Assembly (NCBI RefSeq): GCF_003721565.1 | Contig: NZ_RJJE01000001.1 | Span: 372,001 to 436,000 of the forward strand | Length of the DNA: 64,000 bases | DNA from: Rufibacter immobilis | GTDB taxonomy: Bacteria; Bacteroidota; Bacteroidia; Cytophagales; Hymenobacteraceae | Direction: 5' to 3' | In this document: piece by piece, positions 1-7,420 of the stretch | Position numbering within the stretch: the first letter of the stretch is position 1 | Layout: each line of letters starts with the position of its first letter | The notes under the pieces: generated by a model | Told to the model about the DNA's origin: nothing | Database searches by the model: none | What the model saw: only the letters and a program-made list of their open reading frames with translations | Made by a program: the position numbers and the translations under genes

Positions 1-543
1 TCCCCTTCAGCGCGGCTCTCGTTCGCTGATATCCTGAAGCAGCAGAATTTACCGGAGCTGGAAGTCACCGAGGAATCTACCCCAGACGCCAGCCTGCGGC
101 AGAAATACTCCATGTACTCCTACTCAGTGCATTTCGCCGAGGTGCAGGTGCATCCGTTAACGGGCCAAATCAAAGTGACCAACATGGTTTCCTGCGCCGA
201 TGCCGGCACTATCATCAATGCCAAAACGGCTGGCAATCAGATGGTTGGCGGCGCAGTAGGCGGCATCGGCATGGCTCTTACCGAAGGCGCCGTCATGGAC
301 CACCGGTTCGGGCGGTACGTGACCAAAGACTTAGCCGAGTACCACGTGCCCGTTCACGCCGATGCGCCTAATATCTCGTCTCTGTTCGTGAACAAACCGG
401 ACCTCATCAACAACCCGAACGGCACCAAAGGCATCGGGGAAATCGCGATCATCGGCGTAGCCCCAGCCATTGCCAACGCCATCTTCAACGCCACCGGCAA
501 ACGGATTCGTGAGTTACCCATCACGCCGGATAAGCTGATTTAA
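1..543 (+). CDS. Molybdopterin-binding subunit of a xanthine dehydrogenase/aldehyde oxidase-family enzyme (3' end only)
   Basis: The reading frame is open from base 1, so the gene starts left of the window; the first in-frame ATG (112) is internal. The visible 180 residues match the C-terminal end of the large, molybdopterin-cytosine-dinucleotide-binding subunit of periplasmic aldehyde oxidoreductases and isoquinoline 1-oxidoreductases. Supporting features are a glycine-rich GGAVGGIGMAL segment, and NGTKGIGEIAIIGVAPAIAN followed by a TGKRIRELPITPDKL tail. In this family the Glu of the KGxGE motif is the catalytic base next to the Mo centre. These enzymes hydroxylate aldehydes or N-heterocycles with water and pass electrons to 2Fe-2S and FAD (or cytochrome) partners, which would be encoded upstream and are not visible. 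A hairpin terminator follows the stop. Family assignment is firm; the substrate cannot be read from this fragment. Confidence 0.9.
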   Translation, partial: SPSARLSFADILKQQNLPELEVTEESTPDASLRQKYSMYSYSVHFAEVQVHPLTGQIKVTNMVSCADAGTIINAKTAGNQMVGGAVGGIGMALTEGAVMDHRFGRYVTKDLAEYHVPVHADAPNISSLFVNKPDLINNPNGTKGIGEIAIIGVAPAIANAIFNATGKRIRELPITPDKLI

Positions 544-561
544 ACAGTTGGTAGTAAAACG

Positions 562-595
562 GAAAAGCCGCTTTTCTCAGGAGAAGCGGCTTTTC
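562..595 (+). terminator. Intrinsic terminator after the oxidoreductase gene
   Basis: A 12-bp stem (GAAAAGCCGCTT / AAGCGGCTTTTC) lies 19 bases after the stop at 543. It is A-rich before and T-rich after, so it could work in both directions. The right arm runs straight into the next hairpin repeat. Confidence 0.75.
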
Positions 596-634
596 TGTTT
601 TCAGGCTGTTTTTGGCAAAACAGCCTGAAAACAG
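595..634. repeat. Dispersed hairpin repeat, CTGTTTTC variant
   Basis: Near-perfect hairpin CTGTTTTCAGGCTGTTTT / AAAACAGCCTGAAAACAG. It has the same architecture as the GCGTTTAG family (outer GTTTT, variable GC stem, inner T-tract/A-tract) but with the outer arm CTGTTTTC. It lies directly downstream of the first gene's terminator. Confidence 0.6.
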
Positions 635-658
635 ATTAATTCAATACTATTGTAAACG

Positions 659-852
659 CTGGCGCGAGTCTCCAGACTCGTGTCTTCGGATGCCGGGGAG
701 TCTCTGACTCTCCTCGCTGCCTAGCAGCGAAAGTACGCATGGAGCAATCTTTCCAGGGTCTGGTAAAACAGCCGGATAGAGAATGCCTGTGGTTCCCGGC
801 GAGTCTGGAGACTCGCTTCATCCTTAGTCACGAGTCTGAAGACTCGCGCCAG
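659..852. mobile_element. MITE-like 190-bp element with inverted ends and internal palindromes
   Basis: The left end CTGGCGCGAGTCT and right end AGACTCGCGCCAG are inverted copies. Each end carries a small palindrome: CGAGTCT-CC-AGACTCG at 665-680 and CGAGTCTGAAGACTCG at 831-846. Two more of the same type lie inside, GAGTC-TCT-GACTC at 698-710 and CGAGTCTGGAGACTCG at 800-815. There is no credible coding sequence between the ends and no clear target duplication. The structure fits a non-autonomous miniature element or a clustered palindromic repeat family; which of these is inference. Confidence 0.5.
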
Positions 853-891
853 TTGGGGACAGTTAGTGAGTTGGCAGTAAGTTAGAGCCTT

Positions 892-935
892 TTCTGTTTT
901 GGAGGTGATTTTCTGAAAACGGCTTCAAAACAGAA
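892..935. repeat. Dispersed hairpin repeat, degenerate CTGTTTT variant
   Basis: Outer arms TTCTGTTTTG / CAAAACAGAA flank an imperfect centre (GGTGATTTTCTGAAAACGGC). The GATTTTCnGAAAAC centre is shared with the copies at 1208 and 35865, tying the CTGTTTT and GCGTTTAG variants together. Confidence 0.5.
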
Positions 936-946
936 TTTCCTCCTAT

Positions 947-967
947 GGCGCGGAAGTTCCTTCCGTG
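947..967. repeat. Small GGCGC-flanked palindrome
   Basis: GGCG-CGGAAG-TTC-CTTCCG-TG has the layout of the GGCG-CGAGTCT-CC-AGACTCG-TG palindrome at 661-682, but with a different stem sequence. This suggests a shared frame around a changeable palindrome. The rest of 968-1110 holds nothing I recognise. Confidence 0.35.
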
Positions 968-1110
968 ACTTTCTAGTTGAGAAGCTGTTGGCGGAGACGC
1001 TCGCAGGAGCTGCGCACACTACGAGGTCTTTGGAGCAGGCGCTATCGGAACATCTTTACTGCTCTCTGCAAAGATTTACTCAATAGCCTCTAACATTATT
1101 CCGAATAAAA

Positions 1111-1143
1111 AAACCTCACAGGTTCTTAAAACCTGTGAGGTTT
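1111..1143. terminator. Hairpin terminator downstream of uvrB
   Basis: AAACCTCACAGGT-TCTTAAA-ACCTGTGAGGTTT forms a 13-bp stem next to an A7 run at 1107-1113, which is a U-tract when read on the minus strand. It is 133 bases past the uvrB stop, with a hairpin repeat in between. Confidence 0.6.
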
Positions 1144-1207
1144 GAAATCGCAAAAGCGTTAATGAAAAGCCTATAAGTGTGTTAGGATTTTATAAGTGTC
1201 ACCGCCA

Positions 1208-1253
1208 TTTCTGTTTTTGGCCTGATTTTCAGAAAACAGGCCAAAAACAGAAA
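1208..1253. repeat. Dispersed hairpin repeat, CTGTTTTTGG variant
   Basis: TTTCTGTTTTTGGCCTG-ATTTTCAGAAAA-CAGGCCAAAAACAGAAA has perfect 17-bp arms and lies 23 bases 3' of the uvrB stop. It probably acts as the first terminator of uvrB. Confidence 0.7.
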
Positions 1254-1275
1254 CTCTCCAGCTAAATAGTATCCC

Positions 1276-3309
1276 CTAATCCCGCTTGCTTTTGAGCAGC
1301 TTGCGCAGCTCGGCTAACTCATCGCGGTATTTGGCGGCTTGCAGGAAGTCCAGTTCTTTGGCGGCGGCCTCCATCTGCTTTTCGGTTTTCTTGATGACCT
1401 TCTCCAGCTCGTCTTTCTTCATGTACTGCACCACCGGATCTGCGGCCACCGACATCAGGCTTTCGTCTGGACCGGCGTACACCTTAGGCTCCCGTTTATT
1501 GGAGTCGGCCACGGAGGTTTGTTCCATGATGGCTTCCTTGGATTTGTACACCGTGCGCGGCGTGATGCCGTGCTCCAGGTTGTACTCCATCTGAGTGGCT
1601 CTCCGGCGGTTGGTTTCGTCAATGGCGCGCTGCATGGAACCGGTCATTCTATCGGCGTACATGAGCACTTTGCCGTTCTCGTTCCGAGCGGCGCGGCCGA
1701 TGGTCTGGATCAGGGAACGCTGGTCGCGCAGGAAGCCTTCTTTGTCGGTGTCCAGAATGGCGACTAAGCTTACTTCGGGTAAATCCAGGCCTTCGCGGAG
1801 CAGGTTGACGCCAATGAGCACGTCTATGATGCCCAGACGCAGCTCGCGCAGAATCTCCACGCGCTCCAGTGATTTCACCTCGGAGTGAATGTATTTGACT
1901 TTGATGTTGAGGCGCTCCATGTATTTGGTGAGTTCCTCGGCCATGCGTTTGGTGAGGGTGGTCACCAGAATGCGGTCGCCGCGCTTGATGCGGTTATCCA
2001 CTTCGTCCAGCAGATCGTCAATCTGGTTTTGGCTGGGTCTGATCTCAATCTCGGGGTCCAGCAAGCCGGTGGGCCGAATGATCTGCTCCACTACCACACC
2101 TTCGGATTTCTGGATCTCGTAATCGCCGGGCGTGGCGCTCACGAAGATGACCTGGTGCATCACGCTCTCGAACTCGTTGAAAGTAAGCGGGCGGTTGTCC
2201 ATGGCGGCGGGTAAGCGGAAGCCGTATTCTACCAGCGCGGTTTTACGCGAGCGGTCACCGCCCCACATGGCGCGCACCTGCGGCAGCGTGGCGTGGCTCT
2301 CGTCAATCACCATCAGGAAATCATCGGGGAAATAGTCAAGGAGACAGAACGGACGGGCTCCGGGCTCGCGGCGGTCAAAGTAGCGCGAGTAGTTCTCAAT
2401 ACCGGAGCAGTAGCCCAGTTCCCGGATCATCTCCAGGTCAAACTCGGTGCGTTCTTTGATGCGTTTGGCTTCGTTGTCACGACCTTCTTTCAGGAAGTAC
2501 TCGTGCTGGGCCACCATGTCAAACTGAATCTCGTTGATGGCTTGGTTAAGCGTGTCTTTGCCCGTCACGAAGAGGTTGGCCGGGAACAGGGAAATGCTCT
2601 CCTCATCCGCTATTTTCTTTCCGCTCTGCGGGTCAATGCGCTGGATAGACTCAATCTCGTCGCCCCAGAAGTAAATGCGGTAGGCGAAATCGGCGTAGGC
2701 CGGAAAAATATCCACGGTATCGCCCTTCACCCGGAAAGTTCCACGTGTGAACTCCACCTCGGTGCGGCTGTAGAGAATGGACACGAACTGATAGAGCAGG
2801 TTGTTGCGGCTCACTTTCATGCCCGGGGCCAGCGGAATCACGTTCTTCCCAAACTCCTCGGGGTTGCCTATACCATAGATACAGCTCACTGAGGCGACCA
2901 CGATCACATCGCGGCGGCCGGACAGCAGCGCCGAGGTGGCGTGCAGCCGCAGTTTCTCAATCTCTTCGTTGATGGCCAGGTCTTTCTCAATGAAGACATC
3001 AGAGGAAGCGATGTAGGCCTCGGGCTGGTAGTAGTCATAGTACGAGATGAAGTACTCTACCGCGTTGTTGGGGAAGAACTGCTTGAACTCGCCGTAGAGC
3101 TGCGCGGCCAGGGTTTTGTTGTGGCACAGCACCAGCGTGGGCTTCTGCACCTGCTGCACCACATTAGCTACGGTAAAGGTTTTACCGGTGCCGGTTGCGC
3201 CCAGCAGTACCTGGGCAGGCTCGCCGTTATTGACACCCTCCACCAGTTGGGCAATGGCCCGGGGCTGGTCGCCGGTGGGTTTGAATTCTGATGTTAATTG
3301 GAACTTCAT
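1276..3309 (-). CDS. uvrB: Excinuclease ABC subunit UvrB
   Basis: The 677-residue protein is full length for UvrB, the damage-verifying helicase-like subunit that UvrA loads on lesions and that recruits UvrC for dual incision. Visible landmarks are Walker A GATGTGKT at 37-44, the beta-hairpin [11 protein letters not shown] near 91-101 that inserts between strands, DESHATLP near 338 (motif II), motif V/VI around [16 protein letters not shown] and QTIGRAARN, and a C-terminal UVR domain near 635-670 that contacts UvrC. The start fits the conserved N-terminus (FxLxSxFxPTGDQPxAI). The gene stands alone. A TAnnTTTG promoter element lies just upstream and two hairpins lie downstream. Confidence 0.98.
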   Translation of the reverse strand: MKFQLTSEFKPTGDQPRAIAQLVEGVNNGEPAQVLLGATGTGKTFTVANVVQQVQKPTLVLCHNKTLAAQLYGEFKQFFPNNAVEYFISYYDYYQPEAYIASSDVFIEKDLAINEEIEKLRLHATSALLSGRRDVIVVASVSCIYGIGNPEEFGKNVIPLAPGMKVSRNNLLYQFVSILYSRTEVEFTRGTFRVKGDTVDIFPAYADFAYRIYFWGDEIESIQRIDPQSGKKIADEESISLFPANLFVTGKDTLNQAINEIQFDMVAQHEYFLKEGRDNEAKRIKERTEFDLEMIRELGYCSGIENYSRYFDRREPGARPFCLLDYFPDDFLMVIDESHATLPQVRAMWGGDRSRKTALVEYGFRLPAAMDNRPLTFNEFESVMHQVIFVSATPGDYEIQKSEGVVVEQIIRPTGLLDPEIEIRPSQNQIDDLLDEVDNRIKRGDRILVTTLTKRMAEELTKYMERLNIKVKYIHSEVKSLERVEILRELRLGIIDVLIGVNLLREGLDLPEVSLVAILDTDKEGFLRDQRSLIQTIGRAARNENGKVLMYADRMTGSMQRAIDETNRRRATQMEYNLEHGITPRTVYKSKEAIMEQTSVADSNKREPKVYAGPDESLMSVAADPVVQYMKKDELEKVIKKTEKQMEAAAKELDFLQAAKYRDELAELRKLLKSKRD

Positions 3310-3326
3310 ACGTGAAGATTTACACT

Positions 3327-3360
3327 CAAAGGTAACGTATTATAACACCTACTGCCGCAA
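3327..3360 (-). promoter_or_regulatory. Putative Bacteroidota-type promoter of uvrB
   Basis: Read on the minus strand, TACCTTTG (3334-3327) matches the TAnnTTTG -7 element and lies 18 bases before the uvrB start codon. A TTG at 3360-3358 sits 23 bases further upstream, slightly long for the -33 element. No other sigma-type match is visible in the gap. Confidence 0.5.
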
Positions 3361-3388
3361 TAGAGTTTAGCATTTGCTAAAGAAAGTA

Positions 3389-3428
3389 GCGTTTAGCGGC
3401 TCTTTTTCTGAAATTAACCGAAAAACGC
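3389..3428. repeat. Dispersed hairpin repeat, asymmetric GCGTTTAG copy
   Basis: GCGTTTAGCGGCTCTTTTTC followed by TGAAATTAACCG and AAAAACGC. The left arm is canonical; the right arm is the AAATT variant, so only the ends pair well. It lies downstream of the lipoprotein gene that ends at 3490 and overlaps the next hairpin by a few bases. Confidence 0.7.
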
Positions 3429-3449
3429 CACTTTGGGTAAAGTGGCGTT
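3424..3449. terminator. Terminator of the 118-residue lipoprotein gene
   Basis: AACGCCACTTT-GGGT-AAAGTGGCGTT is a perfect 11-bp hairpin. Read on the minus strand it is followed by a U-rich run from the adjoining AAAAA, and it lies 40 bases past the stop. Confidence 0.7.
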
Positions 3450-3489
3450 CCAGAAGGTGTTTGTAGAAGGATACGTAAAACCTAGAGCT

Positions 3490-3846
3490 TCAATTACAGG
3501 GAGCTTCGTTCACCGACAGCAATTTGACGTGGGGGTAAATCACCGGGATAAACCCAGGGCATTCAGGAACTTCGTCTTTAGACAGGGCTTTCATGGTGAT
3601 GTACACTTTCTTACCGGGTACCTGGTACACAGGATGCAGGTCAAATGTGTTGACGTATACAGAATCGTTCTGGGGTTTCTCGCCCACCAGTTCGGCGGCC
3701 GAAGGGTCTAGAATGGCTAATACGGTTCCGCAGCCTTGGTCCAGCACTACCGCCGGGTAACAGTCACTGATGACCTCTTCCTCTTCGCAGCCTGTGAAGG
3801 TTGCCATACCCGCAAGAGCCAATAAGACTAAGCCCCCCTTCTTCAT
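3490..3846 (-). CDS. Small secreted lipoprotein, unknown function
   Basis: 118 residues with a lipoprotein signal: MKKGGLVLLALAGMATFTGC, cleavage before Cys20, followed by EEEEV. The acidic run after the Cys resembles the export signal that sends Bacteroidota lipoproteins to the outer leaflet of the outer membrane. The mature part has four or five further Cys residues (SDCYP, QGCGT, PECPG, EAPCN), suggesting disulfides. I recognise no domain. Its size, GCEEE signal and Cys-rich body resemble the 115-residue lipoprotein at 37046-37393, but the bodies do not align convincingly by eye. It stands alone between uvrB and the sigma-factor cluster and has its own terminator. Confidence 0.75.
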   Translation of the reverse strand: MKKGGLVLLALAGMATFTGCEEEEVISDCYPAVVLDQGCGTVLAILDPSAAELVGEKPQNDSVYVNTFDLHPVYQVPGKKVYITMKALSKDEVPECPGFIPVIYPHVKLLSVNEAPCN

Positions 3847-3906
3847 TCTGTGTATGTTCTATGCTACAGTTTCTATACGTTTTTTTTGCTTCACTACAGC
3901 ATTTGT

Positions 3907-4122
3907 CTAAGGTAAAGTAACGGTACTCTTTTTCTGGCTTTTGTCTGCGAAGGCTTTTTCCATGTGCTGCTCAATGGCAGTCATTACGTTTTCTTCTTTT
4001 TCGCTTACAACGTCTTTAATTTCTTCTTTCAGCCACAAGGCTGAGGTTCCAACGTAAAGGGGTACAGAAAATAACAGCGCCCATGTTCTTACTACTTTGG
4101 GGAGAGAGTAAGTCTTGTTCAT
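3907..4122 (-). CDS. Small single-pass membrane protein, unknown
   Basis: 71 residues from the ATG at 4122. An upstream in-frame ATG at 4176 would add 18 residues with no family support, and the later start gives a clean N-terminus: MNKTYSLPKVVRT, a hydrophobic stretch (about 13-29), then a charged, probably helical tail rich in Glu and Lys. It follows the sigma/anti-sigma-like pair on the same strand after a 95-base gap, so it may belong to that transcription unit, but I cannot assign a role. The coding potential looks real because of the TM segment followed by an amphipathic tail, yet it remains a weak call. Confidence 0.5.
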   Translation of the reverse strand: MNKTYSLPKVVRTWALLFSVPLYVGTSALWLKEEIKDVVSEKEENVMTAIEQHMEKAFADKSQKKSTVTLP

Positions 4123-4217
4123 GATGGTAATCACTTGGTAAGAAAATAGCCTGAGTAGTGTAGACCGCAGAAGCACGTCCTACCCCTATTCAGCATTGAA
4201 ATTTGGAATAAAATAAT

Positions 4218-5912
4218 TTATTTAGTTAGGCGCCATCTGCCCCCAATACTTACCCCCAACTGATACGCGTTTGCCTGCTGTTGCTCTTCGCGTACCATAG
4301 GAGTGAGAGAGTAGGTAAACTCTGGCGCCACTAAAATACTCATTTTCCTGCTCACATCATACCCTAGCCCTATGGCCGTTGATGTAGCCCACTGGAGCGT
4401 CTTGAAAGGAGAGTCCTTGTCATTGAAGCCGTACTCCACCGCCGCCACCTGATCTGTCTCCGGTATAATGCTGTTCTGCACCAACACACTCAGGTTAACG
4501 CCGCCGGCGAAATAGGCATATAACTTTTTCATGTTCAGCCGGTAAGCTAACCGCAGCGGGAGCCCCACCTGCTGGTACTTGTATTTAGTATTATACTGAT
4601 CTGTGCGGCTCACGAAAACGTTCTGCGTAGAAACGTCACTTCTGGTAGTTAAAGCACTGGCGGCTAGCGGGGCACTTTTATTGGAACGCATATTGGCGTA
4701 GACGAACCCATTAGGGCTGGAGGCTGACGCCCCCGAAGCATAGACTAAGTAAGAATGCGTGGTAGTGGCCTCGTTTTGGGCATACATAATGCCGCTTTCT
4801 ATCTGCCATTTCTCGTTTATTCTGTAACTGGCACCCACCATGGCAGAATAGGAGTACGCCGGGTTATAACTCTTATTATATTCCTCCACCGCTTCTTGGT
4901 AACTGTGGTACTGCTCATACATCTGCGGCTGGGCCAATGTCATCTCGCTCATGCCCGCGCTCTGCCCAATCTTAACCTGGTTATAAGCGTACTGCGGTGT
5001 ATAGCTCATGTTCAGGCTCCACTTGTAGAAATCATTCTCTTCCTTCTTATCAATGCCTTGATTTTCGGATAGCTGCGGTTGTTGGGCTAGAACAGCAGGG
5101 TTCTCAGGCTCTTTCTGGGCCATAATGGTACGCTTGGGAACCATAGCCAAGGAGGAATCATTTCCGGCAACTGGCAACCCCTTATCTATAGCCAAATTGT
5201 TCGCCATGTCCCTTGTAAAAGGTTTAGCAGACATTGCATTGATGACTGGAGCTTTTGTCAACACAGCCTCCTCTGTTTGCTGGGTTGAAGAAGCTTGGCT
5301 TGCTTCTCCTAACCCCTCAGGTGCCGAACTATCTGCTGCTGGACCTACGCTGGCCAACGCCCCGGCAAAGGCTTCCTCCTTCCGGGCCAATGATGACTCT
5401 GCGCTGGCATTGGTAGTTCTGGGGTTATTCCAATTCCTGCGTTTAGTTCTTCCTGCCTCCTGGCTTAGCTGTTCTTTCTGGGCCTGATTTGCGTTTAGCG
5501 GCTCTTTTTCCAAAATTGGCCCCCAAACGGCAGCCAGTGCGTCTGATGTTTGTGCTGGATTCTGCCCTTCATTGGCAATTATTGTTTCCTTTGCCGCCGG
5601 TGCCGGAAGCTGTTTGTTTTCTTGAGACTGCTTAGGTGCTTGAGTAGCCAAAGAACCTGTTCCCAGAGGGGAGGAGGTATTTTGCCGCCAGAGCACCACG
5701 CCGGCAGATGTGAGCAGTAACAGGAAAACAGCCGCAATAGAGCGGTACCATTTCACCTGCTGCTTATAGCGCTGCAACTCATGGTTCTCCAGTTCTTTGC
5801 CTATGCCTTCCCAAATACGGGCTGGTGGTGTACTCTCAGCCCCCGCAAAGCCCTGCCGGAAGATATCTTCCACAGATTGGCCTTTGTCTTTCTCAGCCGG
5901 TGACTTTTTCAT
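4218..5912 (-). CDS. Membrane protein with anti-sigma-like N-terminus and beta-barrel-like C-terminus
   Basis: 564 residues. The first 55 or so are hydrophilic and include an RIWEGIGKELE segment typical of small cytoplasmic sigma-binding regions in Bacteroidota. One TM helix follows (about 56-75, YRSIAAVFLLLLTSAGVVLW), then a long low-complexity Ala/Gln/Ser-rich stretch (76-290). The final 270 residues have alternating aromatic strands and end in GVSIGGRWRLTK, resembling an outer-membrane beta-barrel or PorT-like domain. The start codon overlaps the sigma factor by 20 bases, the usual sigma/anti-sigma arrangement. The likely role is membrane-bound control of that sigma factor; this rests on position and topology, not on a recognised anti-sigma motif. 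Residues 129-141 are encoded by a copy of the dispersed hairpin repeat. It could also be annotated simply as an outer-membrane beta-barrel protein. Confidence 0.75.
   Translation of the reverse strand: MKKSPAEKDKGQSVEDIFRQGFAGAESTPPARIWEGIGKELENHELQRYKQQVKWYRSIAAVFLLLLTSAGVVLWRQNTSSPLGTGSLATQAPKQSQENKQLPAPAAKETIIANEGQNPAQTSDALAAVWGPILEKEPLNANQAQKEQLSQEAGRTKRRNWNNPRTTNASAESSLARKEEAFAGALASVGPAADSSAPEGLGEASQASSTQQTEEAVLTKAPVINAMSAKPFTRDMANNLAIDKGLPVAGNDSSLAMVPKRTIMAQKEPENPAVLAQQPQLSENQGIDKKEENDFYKWSLNMSYTPQYAYNQVKIGQSAGMSEMTLAQPQMYEQYHSYQEAVEEYNKSYNPAYSYSAMVGASYRINEKWQIESGIMYAQNEATTTHSYLVYASGASASSPNGFVYANMRSNKSAPLAASALTTRSDVSTQNVFVSRTDQYNTKYKYQQVGLPLRLAYRLNMKKLYAYFAGGVNLSVLVQNSIIPETDQVAAVEYGFNDKDSPFKTLQWATSTAIGLGYDVSRKMSILVAPEFTYSLTPMVREEQQQANAYQLGVSIGGRWRLTK
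5491..5529. repeat. Dispersed hairpin repeat inside a coding sequence
   Basis: GCGTTTAGCGGCTCTTTTTC plus CAAAATTGGCCCCCAAACG: the asymmetric form of the family, exactly 39 bases (13 codons), inside the anti-sigma-like gene. On the minus strand it encodes roughly VWGPILEKEPLNA in the low-complexity linker. It is in frame and introduces no stop. Confidence 0.8.
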
Positions 5913-6468
5913 GGTATTGCTTTTTTAACCGCAGCAAGGCCTGCCGTAAGCTGGCGCGGGCGCGGGAATATTGTGACTTAGAAGTACTTTCTGTGATGTC
6001 CAGCATCTCTCCAATTTCCTTGTGGGAAAAACCTTCTATCGCGTACAGGTTGAAAACGGCCTGATAACGGGGCGGTAGCTCCCGTACCAACTGCAACAGT
6101 TCTTCATAGGCAAACTGACTGTCCAGGCTGTCGTTCTCGGTTACATCCTCCCACTCCTCTTCCTGCTCCGTCACCATTAGATGCCGGTTGCTGCGCTGGT
6201 GCTTCAGGGCGGTGTTGATGACAATGCGCTTAATCCAAAACTCCAGCGGGCAGTCGCCTTTAAAATTCTTCAGGTACAGAAACACCTTCACGAAAGCATC
6301 CTGCAAGATGTCTTCGGCCTCAAAATCTGTACGGGCATACCGTTTACTCACGCTCAACATCTTGCCCGCGTACCGGTGGTAGAGCAGATGTTGGGCGTCT
6401 CGCTTCCCGGCTATCGCCCGCCTAATGAGGTCTTCCTCAGTAGGATCTTTGGATTTGAGAATCTTCAA
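5893..6468 (-). CDS. ECF-type RNA polymerase sigma factor
   Basis: 191 residues with the two domains of a sigma-70 family ECF factor. Region 2 (about 25-95) contains DFEAEDILQDAFVKVFLYLKNF and the FWIKRIVINTALKHQR segment that binds the -10 element. Region 4 (about 130-182) contains ELPPRYQAVFNLYAIEGFSHKEIGEML and a helix-turn-helix (ITESTSKSQYSRARASLRQ). The 20-base overlap with the downstream membrane protein implies coupled translation of sigma and regulator. In Bacteroidota such pairs often control envelope or nutrient-uptake genes; the target here is unknown. A 15-bp palindrome lies about 60 bases upstream of the start and may be its control site or the aroE terminator. Confidence 0.93.
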   Translation of the reverse strand: MKILKSKDPTEEDLIRRAIAGKRDAQHLLYHRYAGKMLSVSKRYARTDFEAEDILQDAFVKVFLYLKNFKGDCPLEFWIKRIVINTALKHQRSNRHLMVTEQEEEWEDVTENDSLDSQFAYEELLQLVRELPPRYQAVFNLYAIEGFSHKEIGEMLDITESTSKSQYSRARASLRQALLRLKKQYHEKVTG

Positions 6469-6528
6469 CGGTGGGTCCTGTATAATTTTCTACTGGTAAG
6501 AGCCCTGCAGTGCGCCAAAGGTTGCATG

Positions 6529-6575
6529 GCCATGTGCTTGGTTGTGAAATTATTTTCATGAACCAAGCACATGGC
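6529..6575. repeat. Palindrome upstream of the sigma factor gene
   Basis: GCCATGTGCTTGGTT and AACCAAGCACATGGC are perfect 15-bp arms around a 17-base centre that itself nearly pairs (TGAAA/TTTCA). It lacks a U-tract on either side, so it looks more like an operator or an RNA structure than a classical terminator. It lies between the aroE stop and the sigma factor start, on the transcript side of both. Confidence 0.55.
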
Positions 6576-6603
6576 TTAGAGAGAGGAGAGTAAATGGAAG
6601 TTA

Positions 6604-6640
6604 GTTTGGGCCCGATTCTGGAAAAACAGCCCCTAAACAG
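6604..6640. repeat. Dispersed hairpin repeat, reversed asymmetric copy
   Basis: Read on the minus strand: CTGTTTAGGGGCTGTTTTTC then CAGAATCGGGCCCAAAC. It lies immediately 3' of the aroE stop with its canonical arm nearest the gene. Confidence 0.65.
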
Positions 6641-6642
6641 GA

Positions 6643-7383
6643 TTAGCTATTCCAGATTTGCCAGGCTACTTCCGCCTGCAGGCAAAGCATTTCATAACCG
6701 TTAATGGTTCTGGCCCCCATCTCTTTCCCTTTTTTCAGGAACAGGGTTTCGGCGGGGTTATACACCAAATCATAGAGGTAGTGGTGGGCGGAAAGCAGAT
6801 GGTAAGGAATGGCGGGCGCCTCCTCCTGCTTTGGGTAGGTGCCTACCGGCGAGGCATTGATAATAAGGGAAACCGCCGACATAACGCTGGGCGATAGCTC
6901 GTCATAGGTGAGCACATGAGGGCTTCTTTTCTCTCTGGAGACTACCCGGTAGGCAATGTTCAGGTATTCCAAGGCCGCCATCACCGCCTTGGCGGCCCCC
7001 CCGGTACCCAAGACCAAGGCCTGCGACTGTGAATAGCAATGGTAGAAATTCTGGAGGGACTGCATGAACCCCTGGTAATCTGAATTATAGCCAATTAGCC
7101 GACCATTCTCAAACTTCACTACGTTGATGGCCCCAATGCGAGCGGCCGCCGGTTCCACCTCGTCCAGGAAAGGGATGACCACCTCTTTGTAAGGGATGGT
7201 CACATTTAGCCCCCTCAGATTAGGGTGGGCCTGTAACAATTGCGGGAATTGTTCAATGTCATCTAGCTCAAACAGATGGTATACACTATTTTGGATACCG
7301 TCTGCGGCAAATTTCTCTGTGAAATATTTTTGGGAAAAGGAATGGCTCAGCTTATAACCAACCAACCCATATTCATTTTTCAT
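6643..7383 (-). CDS. aroE: Shikimate dehydrogenase
   Basis: 246 residues. It reduces 3-dehydroshikimate to shikimate with NADPH in aromatic amino-acid biosynthesis. Visible landmarks are the substrate-binding YKLSHSFSQKYF near the N-terminus, NVTIPYKEVVIPFLDE with the catalytic Lys, IGAINVV, NSDYQGF (the Asp that pairs with the Lys), the dinucleotide-binding LGTGGAAKAVMAAL, and a C-terminal NGYEMLCLQAEVAWQIW helix. It is slightly shorter than the E. coli enzyme, as is usual in Bacteroidota. It is the last gene of the long minus-strand run from 15.4 kb, 37 bases after the DedA gene. Confidence 0.95.
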   Translation of the reverse strand: MKNEYGLVGYKLSHSFSQKYFTEKFAADGIQNSVYHLFELDDIEQFPQLLQAHPNLRGLNVTIPYKEVVIPFLDEVEPAAARIGAINVVKFENGRLIGYNSDYQGFMQSLQNFYHCYSQSQALVLGTGGAAKAVMAALEYLNIAYRVVSREKRSPHVLTYDELSPSVMSAVSLIINASPVGTYPKQEEAPAIPYHLLSAHHYLYDLVYNPAETLFLKKGKEMGARTINGYEMLCLQAEVAWQIWNS

Positions 7384-7420
7384 TTTGAACTAATTGGGAG
7401 AGTTGGCTAATATACAACGC

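Noticed and set aside
636-821. 61-residue minus-strand frame
   Set aside because: It lies entirely across the MITE-like palindromes and has no protein features.
1286-3291. Several 60-200 residue plus-strand frames
   Set aside because: They are shadows of uvrB; high-GC third positions on the minus strand keep opposite frames open.
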